This document shows positions 6,509-7,969 of a DNA stretch of 7,969 nucleotides, in pieces. Source of the stretch: PBB1 sp043749095 (GTDB lineage: Bacteria; Pseudomonadota; Gammaproteobacteria; Burkholderiales; Burkholderiaceae_C); NCBI GenBank assembly GCA_043749095.1, contig JAYVEB010000374.1:1-7969 (forward strand), read 5' to 3'. The notes below the pieces were generated by a model. The model had not been told where the DNA came from, made no database searches, and worked only from the letters and a program-made list of their open reading frames with translations. The translations under genes and the position numbers were made by a program. The first letter of the stretch is position 1, and every line of letters begins with the position of its first letter.

Positions 6509-7771
6509 TCAGTCGCGCTGCAGCGTGAATTGCATGACGTTGGTGTTGCCCATCGTGAACGCGGCCTCGCAGTAGGCGAGGTAGAACTCCCAGATGCGCA
6601 TGAAGCGGCTGTCGAAGCCGAGTTGCCGCACCGGCCCGTCCTGGCTCAGGAAACGCTGCCGCCAGCGCAGTAGCGTCTCGGCGTAATCGAGACCGAATTC
6701 CAGCTCGTTGACCACCCGCAGACCGGCGCGTTCGGCGGCCAAGCGGAATTCGCGTGGGCTGGGCAACAGGCCGCCGGGGAAGATGTACTGCTGGATGAAG
6801 TCGGTCGAGTTGACGTAGCGATCGAACAGGTCGTCACGGATCACGATGCTCTGCACGCAGGCCCTGCCGCCCGGTTTCAGCTGCGCGGCCAGCGTCTCGA
6901 AGAAGCTGGGCCAGTATTCGCGGCCGACCGCTTCGAACATCTCGATCGAAGCGATGGCGTCGAACGGACGGGCGCCCTCGCTTTTGTCGCCACGTGCGGC
7001 GTTCAGATCGCGGTAATCCTGAAAGCGCAGCTCGCCCGGCAGTCCGGCATCGACGAGTCGCTTTTGCGCCCATTCAAGCTGCTCGCTCGACAGCGTGACG
7101 CCGGTGACGGTGGCGCCGAACTCGCGCGCCGCGCATTCGGCCAGCGCACCCCAGCCGCAGCCGATCTCCAGCACCCGGTCGCCCGGCTTGACGCCGCACT
7201 CGCTGAGCGCACGCCGCACCTTGGCCCACTGAGCATCCTCCATCGGCCGCGAGCGGTCGCCTTCGAACCACGCGCTCGAGTAGTTCATCGTCGGGTCCAG
7301 CCACAGGCGGTAGAACTCGTTGCCGAGGTCGTAATGCGCATGGATGTTTTTCTTGCTGCCGCGGCGTGAGTTGCGATTCAGCCAGTGCTTGGCGCGGTAC
7401 AGCAGCGCGCCCCACCATGTGCCGTACACCAGTGATTCGACCTCGCTGCCATTGGCCAGGAAGAGCTTGATCAGCGTCGCCGGGTCGGGCGAAGTCCAGT
7501 CACCGGCGATGTAGGTTTCGGCGAAGCCGATGTCGCCGGAGCGCATCGTGGCTCCGCATACGTTCCAGTTGAGCAGGCGCATGCCGGCGCGCAGCCCGCC
7601 GTCGACGGCATGGCCGAAATGCAGGCCGGTGCCGTCGGGCAGGTGGATGTCGAGCGTGCCGTGCTTCAGGCTCTTCAGCAGCCGGAACACCGCGCGGGCA
7701 GCGGCAGGGGCGGTGTCGGGCAGGGCCGTGGTGGAAAGTGAGGCGGTGTTCATCACGTCGAGTCGGGTCAT
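6509..7771 (-). CDS. Cfa-family fatty-acyl-phospholipid methyltransferase (SAM-dependent)
   Basis: A 420-residue enzyme of the cyclopropane fatty acid synthase family, which transfers a methyl group from SAM to the double bond of acyl chains in membrane phospholipids. An N-terminal lipid-side domain (about 25-140) precedes HAHYDLGNEFY (144-154). The SAM site is VLEIGCGWG (200-208), followed by QDYRDLN (251-257), SIEMFEAVG (275-283), QQYIFPGGLLPS (337-348) and a C-terminus ending near FTLQR. Compared from memory with E. coli Cfa, the bicarbonate ligands E239, I268 and Y317 are kept as E280, I309 and Y363. C139 is replaced by S166 and H266 by Q307. This may mean methylation without ring closure, as in the methylase that starts furan fatty acid synthesis in Rhodobacter. 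The start at 7771 is 37 bp after the upstream stop; a second ATG at 7753 is possible. Neither has a strong Shine-Dalgarno sequence. Confidence 0.92.
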   Translation of the reverse strand: MTRLDVMNTASLSTTALPDTAPAAARAVFRLLKSLKHGTLDIHLPDGTGLHFGHAVDGGLRAGMRLLNWNVCGATMRSGDIGFAETYIAGDWTSPDPATLIKLFLANGSEVESLVYGTWWGALLYRAKHWLNRNSRRGSKKNIHAHYDLGNEFYRLWLDPTMNYSSAWFEGDRSRPMEDAQWAKVRRALSECGVKPGDRVLEIGCGWGALAECAAREFGATVTGVTLSSEQLEWAQKRLVDAGLPGELRFQDYRDLNAARGDKSEGARPFDAIASIEMFEAVGREYWPSFFETLAAQLKPGGRACVQSIVIRDDLFDRYVNSTDFIQQYIFPGGLLPSPREFRLAAERAGLRVVNELEFGLDYAETLLRWRQRFLSQDGPVRQLGFDSRFMRIWEFYLAYCEAAFTMGNTNVMQFTLQRD

Positions 7772-7808
7772 GCAGCGAGACTTGGAAGGATAAAAGCAGG
7801 GCGCGCTT

Positions 7809-7969
7809 TCAGCGCGTGACGAAAACAGCCGGCGGTGAGGGTTTGCGCCAGAGCGGCACCCGCTTGGCCCACAGCCGCAGCGCCTGCCAGTGGATGCGGC
7901 CGATCACGCCCAGCGTCATCAGCGGCATGCCGAAAAACGCCCGGCGCAGGCTGCGAGCCGACAGCACCT
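7809..7969 (-). CDS. DUF1365 family protein, C-terminal end (5' part outside window)
   Basis: The last 52 codons of a gene that continues beyond the right edge; the frame is open to the edge and stops at TGA 7811-7809. The visible residues include RRAFFGMPLMTLGVIG, then RIHWQALRLWAKRVPLWRKP, and end AVFVTR. The combination P-L-M-T-L-x-V-I, I-H-W-x-A-L-x-L-W and K-x-V-P is the characteristic ending of DUF1365 proteins (about 250-270 residues). These are very often encoded directly before a Cfa-like methyltransferase and after a flavin oxidoreductase. The same order is seen here, with the methyltransferase 37 bp downstream. The biochemical role of DUF1365 is not established; genetic linkage places it in modification of membrane acyl chains. 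The fragment is short, but the motif match is good. Confidence 0.82.
   Translation of the reverse strand, partial: VLSARSLRRAFFGMPLMTLGVIGRIHWQALRLWAKRVPLWRKPSPPAVFVTR

Noticed and set aside
7802..7816. Small hairpin (CGCGC / GCGCG, 5-base loop) at the DUF1365 stop, followed on the minus strand by a TTTT run before the Cfa-like gene
   Set aside because: The stem is only 5 bp and the T run is short and 7 bases away. It could be a weak attenuator, but chance is as likely in GC-rich DNA.

Overview
The window is high-GC, gene-dense DNA with codon use and protein families typical of a proteobacterium. The best guess is a betaproteobacterium of the Burkholderiales type. This rests on the CorA C-terminus, the lipid-cluster gene content and the GC-rich wobble positions; it is an inference, not a proven assignment. 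No RNA genes, mobile elements, CRISPR arrays or phage genes were seen, and no stretch over 300 bases lacks a gene.

Left part (1-1681, plus strand): the end of a CorA-type divalent metal transporter gene, then an unannotated-looking 56-residue single-pass membrane protein, then a 398-residue MFS transporter. The three are packed head to tail (4 bp gap, then a 4 bp GTGA overlap), so they probably form one transcription unit entering from the left.

Right part (1694-7969, minus strand, transcribed right to left): eight tightly spaced genes. In transcription order they are the C-terminal end of a DUF1365 protein, a Cfa-family fatty-acyl phospholipid methyltransferase, an exported chalcone-isomerase-like protein, a GPH/MelB-type MFS transporter, a DUF3833 lipoprotein, a short-chain dehydrogenase, an NTF2/SnoaL-like protein and a renalase-like FAD oxidoreductase. 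Gaps run from a 4 bp overlap to 44 bp, so this is almost certainly an operon whose promoter lies beyond the right edge. Its 3' end faces the MFS gene across only 12 bp.

This gene set matches the membrane-lipid modification cluster that in many proteobacteria is linked to the RpoE-ChrR singlet-oxygen response; the regulators are not in this window. A plausible joint role is to methylate unsaturated acyl chains in the membrane and process them oxidatively, as in furan or methyl-branched fatty acid formation, with the lipoprotein, the exported protein and the transporter acting at the envelope. The most informative detail is that the Cfa-like enzyme lacks two residues of the bicarbonate site known from E. 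coli Cfa, which suggests a product other than a cyclopropane. The distal flavoprotein is recognisably of the renalase family (COG3380 type).
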